From Amycolatopsis sp. WQ 127309 (GTDB taxonomy: Bacteria; Actinomycetota; Actinomycetes; Mycobacteriales; Pseudonocardiaceae), in the NCBI RefSeq assembly GCF_023023025.1, contig NZ_CP095481.1, forward strand, positions 2,046,001 through 2,110,000: DNA of 64,000 nt, given 5' to 3'. Positions 62,968-64,000 of this stretch are shown piece after piece. A program made the position numbers and the translations under genes. The notes beneath the pieces were generated by a model, which was not told the DNA's origin, made no database searches, and saw only the letters and a program-made list of their open reading frames with translations. Position 1 is the stretch's first letter. Every line of letters starts with the position of its first letter.

Positions 62968-63029
62968 TTCACGCGGTCCGCGTGAAAGATCCAGGGAGGA
63001 CAGTAAGTACGGCGCCAGGCGACTGGCAA
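62968..63029 (-). promoter_or_regulatory. RHS promoter and 19-base palindrome in the leader
   Basis: On the minus strand TTGCCA (63029-63024) and TACTGT (63005-63000) are 18 bases apart. Downstream of the expected first base lies a perfect palindrome of 9-bp arms TTCACGCGG/CCGCGTGAA around one base (62986-62968), ending shortly before the ribosome site. Confidence 0.6.
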
Positions 63030-63152
63030 GAGCCGAATGGTCGAACGATCATGAACGCCCGCCGAAGGCACTAATTCCTGCGCAAGTGCCCTAATGATCC
63101 CAATCGGATCAATGCGACATAAAACCCTATTCGCTACAGATTGACCTTTCGA

Positions 63153-64000
63153 TCAGCTCTGCGGCATTTCCGACAGGACCTCCGTGTTCCACCACTGGTA
63201 GAGCATGTCCAGCTGGTTGGTGTCCGCGACCTTCGTGGACAGCAGGACGCCCGCGATCAGGTTCTTCTTCTCCGTCCACACGAGCTGCGCCGGGTCACCC
63301 AGGAAGCACGTCAGGTACTCGCCCTCGATCGGGTTCCGGACTTCCGCTCGGTAGTACGTGCCCCAGATCTTCGGGTACTTTTCCGGGCGGCAGGCGCCTT
63401 GCGCGTCGTTGCGGGTCAGGCCCTGGGTCTTGACGATGTTCTGGAAGTAGGCGTCCATCGCGGCCGCGTCGGCGAAGCGGTAGAACTTCGCTCCGGTCGG
63501 CTGGGGGAAGACCACGTTGCCGATCTTGACGTCGCCGACGTTCGAATCCGTGCACTCGACCGCCGCTGCCGTGCCGGTGGGTGCGGCCGCGTCGACGCAC
63601 GTGTATTGCTTGTAGACGGCCGGAAGGGCGTTGTACAGCGCCATGTCGTGCTCCTGCTTCGGGGGCGAAGATTCCGAAGTGGACGGTGGTGGCTGTGAAG
63701 ACGAAGAAGTGGCAGGGGGAGTCGAGGACGAACCCGGCGGCACCGTGACCGGCACGGTCGGCGACGGGCTGCCCGTCTGCGTCTTGTCCTTGCTCACGAA
63801 GTACGTGACCAGCAACGCCACCACGACGATCCCGGCGAGCGCGCTGCACAACGCGATCCACCGGCCCCGCTGGGACTTCGACGGCTGAGGCTGCGACGGC
63901 GCGGTCAGCGGGGCCGGGCCGGTCAGCGGCCGCGGGCCCGTCGGCGGGCCGGTGTACTGCCCCGTCGGCGGGCCCGGGTACGGGCCGGTCGGCGGAGCCG
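63153..64000 (-). CDS. Membrane-anchored protein with Pro-rich cytoplasmic repeats (5' end outside window)
   Basis: The frame is open to the window edge. It has a Pro/Gly/Thr repeat region (PPTGPYPG, PPTGQYTG, PPTGPRPLTG) before a membrane helix (RWIALCSALAGIVVVALLV), then a Ser/Thr/Pro-rich stalk and an extracellular domain with four Cys: CVDAAAP, VECTDSN, GACRPEK and LTCFLGD. The extracytoplasmic part resembles no family I can name. Pro-rich cytosolic repeats before a single helix are usual for actinobacterial serine/threonine-kinase-neighbourhood and lipoprotein-like proteins. Confidence 0.75.
   Translation of the reverse strand, partial: APPTGPYPGPPTGQYTGPPTGPRPLTGPAPLTAPSQPQPSKSQRGRWIALCSALAGIVVVALLVTYFVSKDKTQTGSPSPTVPVTVPPGSSSTPPATSSSSQPPPSTSESSPPKQEHDMALYNALPAVYKQYTCVDAAAPTGTAAAVECTDSNVGDVKIGNVVFPQPTGAKFYRFADAAAMDAYFQNIVKTQGLTRNDAQGACRPEKYPKIWGTYYRAEVRNPIEGEYLTCFLGDPAQLVWTEKKNLIAGVLLSTKVADTNQLDMLYQWWNTEVLSEMPQS

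Overview
The window is about 70% GC, uses many GTG starts, and its proteins look actinobacterial. The gene content (tad/ssd locus beside a DEAH helicase, WhiB4, MarP, Ms1 and 6C RNAs) and the extra clusters point to the Pseudonocardiaceae, most likely Amycolatopsis or a close relative. That placement is inference from protein style and gene order; no search was run.

The backbone follows, in order, the segment of Mycobacterium tuberculosis I know as Rv3649 to Rv3682. It starts with the C-terminal end of the helicase (2-1174) and the minus-strand tad/Flp pilus operon ending in ssd (2547-7485). A 6C small RNA (7778-7870, minus), a HAD-IB phosphatase (8040-8870) and an Ms1/6S-like RNA (9032-9275) follow. 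Further along come acs (21369), a holin-like membrane protein and an EphE-like hydrolase (28207-29636), and a marP, CoA-Nudix, thioredoxin, nth operon (31705-34941). The tail of the backbone is crp (35501), an MBL, Nudix, RidA, DUF4177 stretch (45642-49767), twin ArsA-type ATPases (50179-52310), whiB4 and ponA2 (52353-55172).

Several blocks are inserted into this backbone. The largest metabolic one (9604-16630) is a complete extracellular cell-wall recycling cluster: a NagZ-type glucosaminidase, a Tat-exported NamZ exo-muramidase, a serine hydrolase in the AmiE position, the sensor-regulator MurR and the etherase MurQ. Other inserts are transporters (Ni/Co, Fe/Mn, peptide, three MFS pumps), several regulator-target pairs with clear palindromic operators, a paralogous sliding clamp, a nuclease-like protein, and a VOC/carboxylesterase pair.

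The right end (55226-63152) looks like a mobile competition module. It has a 2,232-residue secreted RHS/YD-repeat protein with a lytic-transglycosylase domain and a short C-terminal toxin tip, followed by a probable immunity gene and a frameshifted small secreted protein. A truncated lipoprotein-like or membrane-anchored protein runs off the end.

The features most worth following up are: the two small RNAs recognised from structure and synteny; a perfect pair of DnaA boxes upstream of the septum regulator ssd; a LexA-type box over the promoter of an AT-hook protein; a 56-codon gene stitched into the tad operon by stop/start overlaps on both sides; a degenerate Fic protein that keeps its inhibitory motif; an EphE relative with alanine at the nucleophile position; and the RHS toxin module.
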